Source of the DNA: Prevotella sp.
GTDB lineage: Bacteria > Bacillota_I > Bacilli_A > ML615J-28 > CAG-313
Direction of reading: 5' to 3'
Length of the DNA: 64,000 nt
Assembly (NCBI GenBank): GCA_023665755.1
Contig: JAMPDF010000003.1
Location: 12,571-76,570, forward strand
The notes under the pieces were generated by a model. The model was not told the origin of the DNA. It saw nothing but the letters and a program-made list of their open reading frames with translations, and did no database searches. Position numbers and translations under genes: made by a program. Positions 32,348 through 40,847 of this stretch are shown in pieces. How positions within the stretch are numbered: position 1 is the stretch's first letter; each line of letters begins with the position of its first letter.

Positions 32348-34048
32348 TTACTCAATTGATAAGATGTAGCTATAAACATCTTGCTTTCCAGAAATTGTTT
32401 CTACTTCAACTTTTGGATATGTTTCACTAATGTATGCTTGTAGCATTTCGAGTTCTGTCTCATCGACATCTTTACCATAGATGATCGTAATAATTTCTTT
32501 TTCATCCATATCTACATTGGTCAAAAGGCCTTTGAATGCATCTTCTTTTTCTTTTTCTGATACTACAATTTTACCATTACAGATGCCAATGTAATCTCCT
32601 TCATTGATATGTACACCCTCAATTTCAGCATTTCGAATGGAATAGGTAACAAGACCAGTCGTTACATTCGCCATAACACTTTTGATTTCTTCTAAAATGG
32701 TATCAATATCACCACTACTTAAATCTAACATCGTTAGTGCAGAATATCCTTGTGCAAGAGTTTTACTAGGCACTACATATACTTTGGCTTTTTCGTAATA
32801 CTTTGCGGCTTGTTCAGCAGTCAAGACAATATTTGAATTATTTGGGAAAACAATAATATTGTCTGCATTCAAACTATCAAATCCTTTGACAAAATCCTCT
32901 GCGGCAGGATTCATACTTTGGCCACCTTCAACTACATAGTCTACGCCCATTTCTTTGAATACTTCAATCAATCCTTCGCCAGAAGCAACTGACACAATAG
33001 CAAATTTTTTATGCACATCTTTTTTTCTTGCTTCTACACATTCAGGACAATTACATTGTTCTTGATTGGCCTGTTCACCAACAGTTGTTTCAGTATGTTG
33101 AACAGACATATTCTCAATTTTTAAGGTAATATATTCACCATATTGTTGACAATGATTCAGTACTACCCCCGGTGTTTTTGTATGCACATGTACTTTTACA
33201 ATATCTTCATCTTTTAAAGCGACAATACTATCTCCAAGTGTTTCTAAGAATTCAACAATCGTTTTTACTTCAAAATGAGCGACGTCTACTTTCTTATGTT
33301 GTAACTGAAGAATAAATTCTGTACAATAACCATATTCTAATTCACTATGTGCATTAAATGAACCACGATTGACTACAGATTGATGTGTAACTACTTGATC
33401 ACTTACTTCAACTATTTCTCCTAAAAGGGCTTTTTGCATACCTTCTAAAATATAGATTAAACCAGCACCACCAGAATCTACTACACCTGCTTCTTGTAAA
33501 ACTGGAAGTAGACTTGGTGTACGACCTAATGAAGCATGAGCCTCATCAATGAGAATTCGGAAGAATTCTTCAATTGTAGTTGTTTTCTTGGTTAATTTAT
33601 ATGCTTTCTTAGATGACTCTCTTGCAACGGTTAAAATTGTTCCTTCTACTGGTTTCATAACCGCATGATAAGCTTGGTCTACGCCAGATAAAAAAGCTTT
33701 CCCCAATTCTTTAGTGTTTACTTCTGCTAAACCTTTCTCAGTTGTTCCTTTAAATCCTTTGTAAATACCTCTAAAGAATTGTGATAAGATAACCCCCGAG
33801 TTACCGCGAGCTCCCATCAACATCCCCCTAGATAGAACTTTAGATATTTCATATATTGATTTGGTTTCTAAATTTCTAATCTCATTTGCGCCCGCTTCAA
33901 TGGTCATACGCATATTCGTTCCTGTATCACCATCTGGAACAGGGAATACGTTTAATGCGTCTACTGCTTTATAATTCACAGAAAGATTAGCGGCACCATT
34001 GATGACAAGTTGCTTAAATAACTCGCCATCTATTTTTAAATGTTGCAT
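32348..34048 (-). CDS. fakA: Fatty acid kinase FakA (DAK/DegV-partner)
   Basis: Phosphorylates exogenous fatty acids bound to FakB, feeding PlsX/PlsY. Protein of 566 residues. The Dak2-like kinase domain carries DGDTGTNM at residues 39-46 and ARGNSGVILSQFFRG; the middle and the C-terminal regulatory domain follow, including a cysteine pair CNCPEC near the middle. It matches B. subtilis yloV in position. In Bacillus a short gene (yloU, Asp23 family) precedes it; here none is present in the 286-bp gap to rpmB. Confidence 0.92.
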   Translation of the reverse strand: MQHLKIDGELFKQLVINGAANLSVNYKAVDALNVFPVPDGDTGTNMRMTIEAGANEIRNLETKSIYEISKVLSRGMLMGARGNSGVILSQFFRGIYKGFKGTTEKGLAEVNTKELGKAFLSGVDQAYHAVMKPVEGTILTVARESSKKAYKLTKKTTTIEEFFRILIDEAHASLGRTPSLLPVLQEAGVVDSGGAGLIYILEGMQKALLGEIVEVSDQVVTHQSVVNRGSFNAHSELEYGYCTEFILQLQHKKVDVAHFEVKTIVEFLETLGDSIVALKDEDIVKVHVHTKTPGVVLNHCQQYGEYITLKIENMSVQHTETTVGEQANQEQCNCPECVEARKKDVHKKFAIVSVASGEGLIEVFKEMGVDYVVEGGQSMNPAAEDFVKGFDSLNADNIIVFPNNSNIVLTAEQAAKYYEKAKVYVVPSKTLAQGYSALTMLDLSSGDIDTILEEIKSVMANVTTGLVTYSIRNAEIEGVHINEGDYIGICNGKIVVSEKEKEDAFKGLLTNVDMDEKEIITIIYGKDVDETELEMLQAYISETYPKVEVETISGKQDVYSYILSIE

Positions 34049-34092
34049 AATACTCCTCCTCTATAAATGGGTATATTTTAAAATGCGTAATT

Positions 34093-34121
34093 ATTTTACC
34101 ATATTTTTCGTCTTTTGGCAA
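34093..34121 (-). promoter_or_regulatory. Promoter of fakA
   Basis: TTGCCA (34121-34116), 17-bp spacer, TAAAAT (34098-34093) on the minus strand. Confidence 0.7.
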
Positions 34122-34267
34122 GCGATATAAGAACGACCGCTCAAAAAGAAAACACATTTTTGAATTATGTTGTAGTTTTTTGTCCAAAAATTGTCGTTTT
34201 CTACTTCATTTTATGATAGAAAAAGAAATTTTATGCTTAACAAAATATATTTTCCATAGTAATTCAT

Positions 34268-34296
34268 TTGCAAAATGATTGGTTTTTTGATATAAT
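34268..34296 (+). promoter_or_regulatory. Promoter of rpmB
   Basis: TTGCAA (34268-34273), 17-bp spacer, TATAAT (34291-34296). Confidence 0.82.
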
Positions 34297-34334
34297 AACA
34301 AAGAACTAAGTATCAATTTAAGGAGGAACCCGTT

Positions 34335-34535
34335 ATGGCAAAATGTTATGTTACAGGTTTAGGACCTAAAGCTGGAAATAATCGTTCTCACTCATTACAA
34401 TCAACTCGTCGTACTTGGAAACCCAATCTTCAAAAAGTACGCATTAAAGATGAAAAAGGTCATGTAGTTAGAGTGTACGTTTCTACACGTGCTTTACGTA
34501 CTGGTCTTAAGAATGGTTCAATTGAACGCGCATAA
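34335..34535 (+). CDS. rpmB: 50S ribosomal protein L28
   Basis: Protein of 66 residues beginning [20 protein letters not shown], with the family stretch [13 protein letters not shown] and a basic character throughout. AAGGAGGAAC lies before the ATG. It is the only plus-strand gene in this block, divergent from fakA and convergent with spoVM, as in B. subtilis. No zinc-binding CxxC pair is present, so it is the zinc-independent form. Confidence 0.97.
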   Translation: MAKCYVTGLGPKAGNNRSHSLQSTRRTWKPNLQKVRIKDEKGHVVRVYVSTRALRTGLKNGSIERA

Positions 34536-34536
34536 T

Positions 34537-34562
34537 AAAAAGGCACTCTATGGTGCCTTTTA
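34537..34562. terminator. Bidirectional terminator of rpmB and spoVM
   Basis: AAAAGGCAC and GTGCCTTTT form a 9-bp stem with a 6-nt loop and A/T runs on both sides. The spoVM stop codon lies in its right flank. Confidence 0.82.
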
Positions 34563-34664
34563 TTTTGCTTTTTTATCCTCTTTTTCTTTTTTTGAAAATA
34601 GGCTTACCAAAAAAGCGACTATTTTAGAAATAAACTTTGGTAACTTAATTACATAAAATCGCAT
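34560..34664 (-). CDS. spoVM: Stage V sporulation protein M (SpoVM)
   Basis: A 34-codon gene starting MRFYVIKLPKF. The B. subtilis SpoVM peptide has the same frame FY-IKLPKF near its start, and both have an amphipathic helix followed by a charged end; here the tail is longer and lysine-rich (SKKEKEDKKAK). SpoVM marks the convex forespore membrane and recruits the coat ATPase SpoIVA. AGGAGGGATGCT precedes the ATG. It lies between thiN and rpmB exactly as in Bacillus, which makes the call strong despite the length. Confidence 0.92.
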   Translation of the reverse strand: MRFYVIKLPKFISKIVAFLVSLFSKKEKEDKKAK

Positions 34665-34683
34665 AGCATCCCTCCTATTTGAT

Positions 34684-35334
34684 TCATTGTATGCAATCAT
34701 TCACTGATTTATACATAAAAATAAATATTCCACCTGATTGAATGATTACCCTAGCTGATGGTGCACTTGGTAGTGACTCATTGCTTACCGCATAAGTATC
34801 TTGTTTGTGCAAAGTAACCTCTTGTAAAGGATAGGCGGCATGTTCTATTGTGATTACAGAATCTACATCAGCAAAAATGGAAAAATACTGATATACTTTA
34901 GGTATGGTATAACACTTTCCTTCTTGAAGATATTGGATATGATTTTGCTCATTCAACAAATGAATTCGGTAATCTTTATATTTAGCTAGTAAGCGATAGG
35001 CTGTATATTCATGATCTAATCTTCCCCCTAAGGCATCATACACTTCTATATCTAAATGACGTGCACCTTGTAATGAGGCCATATGCATCAAAGCAAGTTC
35101 CAAATCTGTCTCATTTTTTTGGCTAGGATACATCTTTGTTTGATAGGCAAAAGACTGAATCTCTTTGTATCTATCAGTACTATCAAAATCACCAAGGGCC
35201 ATATCAGGGCGAATGTGGCGTTGGTATAAGGTTATGTTTCCTCCATCCAAACCAATAAAATAATCAGATGGATTAAAATGATACTGATTTATAAAACTTT
35301 TTTCAGGACTATTGGCTACAATGATGATTTTCAC
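34684..35334 (-). CDS. thiN: Thiamine pyrophosphokinase
   Basis: Converts thiamine to thiamine diphosphate with ATP. Protein of 216 residues. The family stretches are IGLDGGNITLY, DMALGDFDST, YPSQKNETDLELAL and ALGGRLDHEY. I start at the GTG of (M)KIIIVANSP because it overlaps the rpe stop (GTGA) and aligns with the family start; an ATG seven codons earlier has no ribosome site. Follows rpe as in Bacillus. Confidence 0.92.
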   Translation of the reverse strand: MKIIIVANSPEKSFINQYHFNPSDYFIGLDGGNITLYQRHIRPDMALGDFDSTDRYKEIQSFAYQTKMYPSQKNETDLELALMHMASLQGARHLDIEVYDALGGRLDHEYTAYRLLAKYKDYRIHLLNEQNHIQYLQEGKCYTIPKVYQYFSIFADVDSVITIEHAAYPLQEVTLHKQDTYAVSNESLPSAPSARVIIQSGGIFIFMYKSVNDCIQ

Positions 35335-35981
35335 AACTGCTTGAATTCCTTCCATTTTTGTTCTACATTTCCATCTTTGAAAAAGTATGTTCCCACAACC
35401 GCAATATCTACCCCCGCTTCTTTTGCTAAAGGAAGCGTTTTTTGATTCATGCCACCATCTATTTCAATCCAATAGGAATAGTGGTGGTTTTCTTTTTGTT
35501 GCTTTAACCATTTAACCTTATCTAGCATTTCTGCTTGAAAAGATTGCCCACCAAACCCTGGTTCAACGCTCATCACAAGCACCAAATCCAATTGATGCAA
35601 ATAGGGTTGTAATTGTTCTACTGGTGTTTGAGGTTTAATCGCTATTCCCACTTTTTTTCCTTTTTGATGAATGATATCCATCAATAATTGTGCTTCATGC
35701 GTTGCTTCAAGATGAAACGTAATCATATCCGCACCGGCTTCTATATATTTTATGATATTGATTTCTGGTTGTTGAATCATCAAATGAGTATCAAATACCA
35801 AATGTGAATCCTTTCTGATTCTTTGAATGAGTGTTTCATCAAAGGTAAGGTTAGGTATAAATACATTATCCATCACATCTAGATGCAAAAAACGAATACC
35901 GATGCGCTCTAGTTCTTGGATAATTTTACATATATCTTGTTGATAAACGGATAATATTGACGGAGCAATTTCCATATTCAT
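35331..35981 (-). CDS. rpe: Ribulose-phosphate 3-epimerase
   Basis: Interconverts ribulose 5-phosphate and xylulose 5-phosphate. A TIM-barrel protein of 216 residues with the start EIAPSILSVY, the metal-site stretches HLDVMDN and TFHLEA, and MSVEPGFGGQSF, then IEIDGGM. The ATG overlaps the rsgA stop (TGATG); a second ATG two codons later is also possible. Within the rsgA-rpe-thiN operon. Confidence 0.95.
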   Translation of the reverse strand: MNMEIAPSILSVYQQDICKIIQELERIGIRFLHLDVMDNVFIPNLTFDETLIQRIRKDSHLVFDTHLMIQQPEINIIKYIEAGADMITFHLEATHEAQLLMDIIHQKGKKVGIAIKPQTPVEQLQPYLHQLDLVLVMSVEPGFGGQSFQAEMLDKVKWLKQQKENHHYSYWIEIDGGMNQKTLPLAKEAGVDIAVVGTYFFKDGNVEQKWKEFKQL

Positions 35982-36862
35982 CACCACTTTCTTTTTTGTT
36001 TGATTTCGTTTGAAATTTGAAGATAATTCTCATAACGAGAAAGAAGGATTTCTTTGTTCTCCACCGCAGATTTAATGGCACAATGAGGTTCGTTGAGATG
36101 TAAACATCCATTGTATTTACAAGACGATGATTTTTGAAAAAATTCAATAAAACTGTGGGATAAATCAACCTGATCCATATCCATCAAATCAACAATGCCA
36201 AAACCAGGGCTATCTGCTACCCAACCTTCACCAAAAGAAAGTAAGGTAGTTGATCTGGTCGTATGTTTTCCTCTATTTAGTGCTTTCGATATGGCATTCG
36301 TTTGAAGCGCATAATTGGCATCTACAACATTTAGAATACTACTTTTTCCAACGCCACTTTGTCCAGTAAATACACTCACTTTATCTTTTAAATAGCCTTT
36401 AATGATATCAAATGTAGCAGGTTCTAGAGTAGATGTAATCAAAGTGTGATAGCCTATACCTTGATAATAATGAATGATTTTTTCCGCATCTTTTTTTTCG
36501 GTTTCATTCAACAAATCGACTTTATGAAAAATCAAAATAGGTAAAATAGAGTTGTATTCTAAAATAGCAATAAAACGATCTAATAAATTTAAATTTAAAT
36601 TGGGTTCTTTTAAAGAAGTAACAACAAATGCTTGGTCAATATTGCATATAGCAGGACGAACCAAATCATTTCTTCTCGCTTCTACATCGGTAATAATCGA
36701 AAAAGGAATTTCTTTTTCATACCAAACCACATCTCCTACTTTAATGGTTATTTTATTGTTCCTAAAAATGCCCCTTGGTTTAGCGAGTAGAGTATGCCCC
36801 GTTTCTTTGTCATATAGCGTATACTCACCAGAAATAATCCGAATAACTCTTGCTTTATTCAT
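35981..36862 (-). CDS. rsgA: Ribosome small-subunit GTPase RsgA
   Basis: Late 30S maturation factor. Protein of 293 residues: N-terminal OB fold, then the circularly permuted GTPase with FHKVDLL (G4) before GQSGVGKSS (G1, residues 167-175) and DSPGFG (G3), and a zinc finger (CKYNGCLHLNEPHC). I start at MNKARVIR, overlapping the end of rlmN; the longer frame lies inside that gene. The TGA stop of this gene shows that TGA is not a tryptophan codon here. In Bacillus prkC/prpC precede it; here rlmN does and the kinase pair is absent. Confidence 0.95.
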   Translation of the reverse strand: MNKARVIRIISGEYTLYDKETGHTLLAKPRGIFRNNKITIKVGDVVWYEKEIPFSIITDVEARRNDLVRPAICNIDQAFVVTSLKEPNLNLNLLDRFIAILEYNSILPILIFHKVDLLNETEKKDAEKIIHYYQGIGYHTLITSTLEPATFDIIKGYLKDKVSVFTGQSGVGKSSILNVVDANYALQTNAISKALNRGKHTTRSTTLLSFGEGWVADSPGFGIVDLMDMDQVDLSHSFIEFFQKSSSCKYNGCLHLNEPHCAIKSAVENKEILLSRYENYLQISNEIKQKRKW

Positions 36863-37913
36863 GTAAATCCCCAAGTTTTTCTTTGATTTTTTGAGCACGG
36901 AGTTGTCCACAAGCCGCGGCAATATCACCACCATGTTCCATTCTAAGTGTTGCTTGAATACCCGACTGTTTTAATACTTCAAAAAAGGCCTCCGCATCTA
37001 CTTTGGATGTTCTTTTATATGGTTTAGTCGAAACTTCATTATAGGGAATTAAATTGACATAACAATTGATCCCTTGAACAAGGGATGCTAGTTCTTTTGC
37101 GCAAGATAGTGAATCATTCATACCTTTTAATAGGATATACTCAAAAGTCACTCTTCGATTGGTTTTCGCAATATATCCCTTTACTGCCTCTATGATTTCT
37201 GCAATCCCATATCGCTTATTGATTTTCATTATTTGACTGCGAATGGCATCATTTGGGGCATGCAGACTGATGGCTAAATTGACTTGTAAATCAAATGTTG
37301 CAAATTCCTCAATTTTTGGAACAATACCACAAGTAGAAACGGTAATATGTCTTGCTCCTATCTCTAACCCTTTAGCATAATTGACCACTTGTAAAAAGCG
37401 AAGTACAGTATCATAATTGTCAAAAGGTTCACCAATCCCCATTACCACAATATTGGATACACGTTGATATTTCTCATCCAAATCCTTTTGAACCATCCAT
37501 ACTTGTTGTACCATTTCACCTAAAGATAGATTTCTCACTTTTCCAAGTTCGCCACTAGCACAAAATGCACACCCCATATTACATCCTACTTGACTAGTTA
37601 CACAAACACTATTTCCATAATTGTGTTTCATCAATACAGTTTCAATGTACTTTTCATCATCTAATTCAAATAGATACTTGATGGTACCATCTTTAGAGAT
37701 TTGTTTAGTCACTATTTTTAAAGGGGTAGTGGTAAACTCTGCCTCTAACATTTCTATTGTTTTTTGTGAAAGATTGGTCATATCTGAAAATTGATTGACT
37801 CTTTTTCGATATAACCATTCAAATATCTGCGTTGCTCGAAAAGGCTTTTCACCCTTTTCTACCAAAACGCTTTGTAATTCTTCTAATGTATAATCATAGA
37901 TATTGTGTTTCAT
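36855..37913 (-). CDS. rlmN: Dual-specificity 23S rRNA/tRNA methyltransferase RlmN
   Basis: Radical SAM enzyme that methylates C2 of A2503 in 23S rRNA and A37 in some tRNAs. Protein of 352 residues with the cluster cysteines C111xxxC115xxC118 (CNMGCAFC), the stretch NIVVMGIGEPFDNYD, and the C-terminal catalytic cysteine in IAAACGQL. It overlaps rsmB by 20 bp. Confidence 0.96.
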   Translation of the reverse strand: MKHNIYDYTLEELQSVLVEKGEKPFRATQIFEWLYRKRVNQFSDMTNLSQKTIEMLEAEFTTTPLKIVTKQISKDGTIKYLFELDDEKYIETVLMKHNYGNSVCVTSQVGCNMGCAFCASGELGKVRNLSLGEMVQQVWMVQKDLDEKYQRVSNIVVMGIGEPFDNYDTVLRFLQVVNYAKGLEIGARHITVSTCGIVPKIEEFATFDLQVNLAISLHAPNDAIRSQIMKINKRYGIAEIIEAVKGYIAKTNRRVTFEYILLKGMNDSLSCAKELASLVQGINCYVNLIPYNEVSTKPYKRTSKVDAEAFFEVLKQSGIQATLRMEHGGDIAAACGQLRAQKIKEKLGDLHE

Positions 37914-39147
37914 CCACGCACTCCTTTAATTTACAAATATAGAATCCATCCTGATCTGTCGTGGGTAAAAAGATGTGCTCTTCCACAATCTCAAATTCTT
38001 TGTGACGGGCTATAAATGTACGAATCATTTTTTCATTTTCATCTTGATTAATGGTACAAGTACTATATACCAAGATACCTCCTTTTTTCAAGTTGGCACA
38101 ACTATTTTCTAGTATAGCCGCTTGTTCCTTTTTTATTGCATCGATTTTAGCCAGGTTCATATGGTATTTCAAGTCTGGCTTATGATGCATTACCCCCAGT
38201 CCAGAACAAGGTGCATCTATCAATATATAATCAAAAGGTTCAGCAAATTGGGCTGTTTTTCCATCTTTTAAACAAGTTGTTACACAAGTTACACCTAGAC
38301 GACTAGCAGCTTCTTCTATCAATTTCAATTTATGCTCATAAATATCACAAGCTACAATCGTACCTTGATTGCCTATCATGGCCGCAAGATGCATTGCTTT
38401 TGATCCTGGTGCACTACATACATCTAAAATGCGTGCCCCAAAATTCGGCTGTACTACAAATCCTACTTGAATACTTGAGGCATCTTGAGGGGTAATTTTA
38501 CCTTGTTGAAATAATGGATGATGCAATAAACTACTTTCTGTTTTCAATATTACACTTTTTTCTATTTGGTAAGATATGTTTTCTTGTTGTAATATTTGTT
38601 CCACTTCTACACAAGATGTCAAGAGGGTATTGATACGATACATATTCAAATGGTGACTTCGACAAGATAAAATCGATTCTATCTCTTTTGGATATTGATG
38701 TTTGAGTAAAGCAAGTAGTTCTACTGGTATACTGTAGCGTATAGCCAATGCTTCTATATTTTGACCTTCTATCTTTCTTCTCGGAGTAGTTTGATATTTT
38801 CGAAGAATGGCATTCACAAATAAAGAACCTTTGTAATCTTTTTTCTTTACTGTATCAACCAAGGCATTGACCAAAAAATAATCCTTTACTTCTAAATAAT
38901 CGAGTCCATAAGCGCCCACACGTAAAGCATTTTTCAAATAAGGCTTCACTCTTTTTCCTTGAATAAATGGCTGTAATTGGTAATCTATTTTCATTTTATG
39001 CTCAACTACACCATAAACAAGTTTGGTATATAATTTTTTTTCATGTTCTGTAAAGATTGTAGAAGCTAAGGTATGAGAAACCACCAAATTGGTGAACCCG
39101 TCTTGATGTAAAATTTGAATTAAACTTTCAATTACCGCTTGAAACAT
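37894..39147 (-). CDS. rsmB: 16S rRNA m5C967 methyltransferase RsmB
   Basis: Protein of 417 residues: an N-terminal NusB-like RNA-binding domain (about 1-140) followed by the SAM-dependent methylase (LDVCSAPGSKAMHLAAM, then DAPCSGLGVM with the catalytic cysteine, and VYSTCTI). I start at MFQAVIES because TTGGAG lies about 8 nt upstream; the start overlaps the preceding gene by 16 bp. In Bacillus this gene follows fmt; here an unknown gene takes that place. Confidence 0.93.
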   Translation of the reverse strand: MFQAVIESLIQILHQDGFTNLVVSHTLASTIFTEHEKKLYTKLVYGVVEHKMKIDYQLQPFIQGKRVKPYLKNALRVGAYGLDYLEVKDYFLVNALVDTVKKKDYKGSLFVNAILRKYQTTPRRKIEGQNIEALAIRYSIPVELLALLKHQYPKEIESILSCRSHHLNMYRINTLLTSCVEVEQILQQENISYQIEKSVILKTESSLLHHPLFQQGKITPQDASSIQVGFVVQPNFGARILDVCSAPGSKAMHLAAMIGNQGTIVACDIYEHKLKLIEEAASRLGVTCVTTCLKDGKTAQFAEPFDYILIDAPCSGLGVMHHKPDLKYHMNLAKIDAIKKEQAAILENSCANLKKGGILVYSTCTINQDENEKMIRTFIARHKEFEIVEEHIFLPTTDQDGFYICKLKECVDETQYL

Positions 39148-39794
39148 GGGGATGCTCCAATCAATACAAGTAGATACCATTGTTTTAATGTATTAAAGTA
39201 ATCGATGAATTCTGACTTATCTGGCAAATATTTCATTCCTTTTTGTATGCCTTGAAAAAAGATTGTATATGTTGATAAATCCCAATGGGTTATTTCCTTA
39301 TCTTGTTTAAAAAAAGTAGGAATAAATTTTTGTTCATTAGGCTGAAGTTGGGTCAAAAGCGCTTCTTTTAAACGATAATAATACACTTTACATGAATAAT
39401 AGGCTGCTTCTATTTGTTGAGCCACTTCCACTTGAAGGGAAGGATTAAATGAATAATTCTGCCATATTTCACCATATGCAACAATTTCTTCATATTTTAG
39501 CGTATCTAAACATAAAAAAACAGATGGTTGAAACATCGTATAAAAATCTTCCATCATCTCCATTTGCATTTCTAATAAAGTGGTGGTATCATTTTCAATA
39601 TAATGGCAAAGGATACTATCGTTATCACCTGCTTCAAAGCGCTTGATGTTGTTTTGGAGAGTTTCATATGTTTTACTGGTAAACTGCCATTTTTGTATCC
39701 ACTCTTCATCTTGGATAAAATCCATTAACAAACGAATCGTGAAAAAAGTACGATTGATTTTTCCTATTTGAGCAATCACTTCAACTGGTTTCAT
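39132..39794 (-). CDS. Unknown cytoplasmic protein upstream of rsmB
   Basis: Protein of 220 residues, mostly helical by composition, rich in aromatic residues, with no signal peptide or transmembrane segment. AGGAGG lies about 11 nt before the ATG. It overlaps rsmB, so co-translation is likely. I do not recognise the family. Its place at the head of a translation-factor operon hints at a link to translation or cell-cycle control, nothing more. Confidence 0.6.
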   Translation of the reverse strand: MKPVEVIAQIGKINRTFFTIRLLMDFIQDEEWIQKWQFTSKTYETLQNNIKRFEAGDNDSILCHYIENDTTTLLEMQMEMMEDFYTMFQPSVFLCLDTLKYEEIVAYGEIWQNYSFNPSLQVEVAQQIEAAYYSCKVYYYRLKEALLTQLQPNEQKFIPTFFKQDKEITHWDLSTYTIFFQGIQKGMKYLPDKSEFIDYFNTLKQWYLLVLIGASPCFKR

Positions 39795-39989
39795 ATGAAT
39801 ATTTTCCTCCTACTTCTATAGGTTATTTTTGTATTTTAATTTATTATATACTATTTTTATTTTTTTTTCAAATAACTCATACATATTTATTAGCCTCATG
39901 CTATTTTTGCATTTTCTATATACTTTTAGAAAAAAATGTGGTATAATACATTCATATTTAGATAAATTTTACAATGAGGAGGTAAATAT

Positions 39990-40847
39990 ATGAAACCTGA
40001 GTTACATATATTTGGTTTAGAAATTCCCACTTTTGGACTGATGGTTGCACTTGGTGTATTGTGCTGTGTATTGATTTTAATTCATCTATTCCGAAAAGTA
40101 GGTGCATCAGAAGAGACTATTGATAAGTTGATTATTGTTTGTGCCTTATCAGGCTTAATGCTTGCATTAGGCGCTATGTTCTTTGATGCTTTATGGCACA
40201 ATATTGACGAGGCTAGAATCACTGGAAAATTTGAATGGCAGTGGTGGGGCATTACTTTTTCTGGCGGTATATTCACAGCTATTATCGCTTATTTCATTAT
40301 TTACTATTTTATTATGAAATACGAACGTCATCATATGTTCTTCTACTTTGACTGTATTGTAATTGGAATTTGTATTGCTCATGCCTTTGGAAGAATTGGT
40401 TGTTTCTTTGGAGGATGTTGCTATGGAAAGGTTGTTCCAGAAGGTACTTTCTTTTCATTGATGTATCCAACGGATAATGGAACAGAAAATATTTTACCCA
40501 CACAACTATATGAAGCTATCTTCTTATTTGGATTATTCTTTATACTCTTATTCTTGGTCAAGAAAAATCGTTCTGCTTGGTATTTGATTGGTTATAATGT
40601 ATTCCGTTTCTTCTTAGAATACTTAAGGGGGGATAGTCGTGGTGCTAGTCCTTTTGGATTCTTGAGTCCTTCTCAATTTATGAGTATCATTTTACTCTTA
40701 TTTGGACTAGTTCTATTGTTCTTTAGAAAACAAATTGAAAATTTCTTGATGAAAAGAAATGTTCCTTTACCTGAAGTTTCACAAGAAAATGAACCTACTG
40801 AAGTCATAGAAACAATAGCTGTAGATACTGAGGAACATGATGCATAA
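39990..40847 (+). CDS. lgt: Prolipoprotein diacylglyceryl transferase
   Basis: Transfers diacylglyceryl from phosphatidylglycerol to the lipobox cysteine of prolipoproteins. Protein of 285 residues with about seven transmembrane helices. The Lgt signature HAFGRIGCFFGGCCYG starts at residue 131; the later stretch FRFFLEYLRGDSRG is also typical. A 30-residue acidic tail is extra. GAGGAGG lies before the ATG and a TATAAT at 39942-39947. The Lit-like gene overlaps its 3' end. Confidence 0.95.
   Translation: MKPELHIFGLEIPTFGLMVALGVLCCVLILIHLFRKVGASEETIDKLIIVCALSGLMLALGAMFFDALWHNIDEARITGKFEWQWWGITFSGGIFTAIIAYFIIYYFIMKYERHHMFFYFDCIVIGICIAHAFGRIGCFFGGCCYGKVVPEGTFFSLMYPTDNGTENILPTQLYEAIFLFGLFFILLFLVKKNRSAWYLIGYNVFRFFLEYLRGDSRGASPFGFLSPSQFMSIILLLFGLVLLFFRKQIENFLMKRNVPLPEVSQENEPTEVIETIAVDTEEHDA

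Noticed and set aside
34049..34334. Riboswitch or yloU-like gene between fakA and rpmB
   Set aside because: I see only the two divergent promoters and the rpmB leader; no conserved fold or short gene with a ribosome site.
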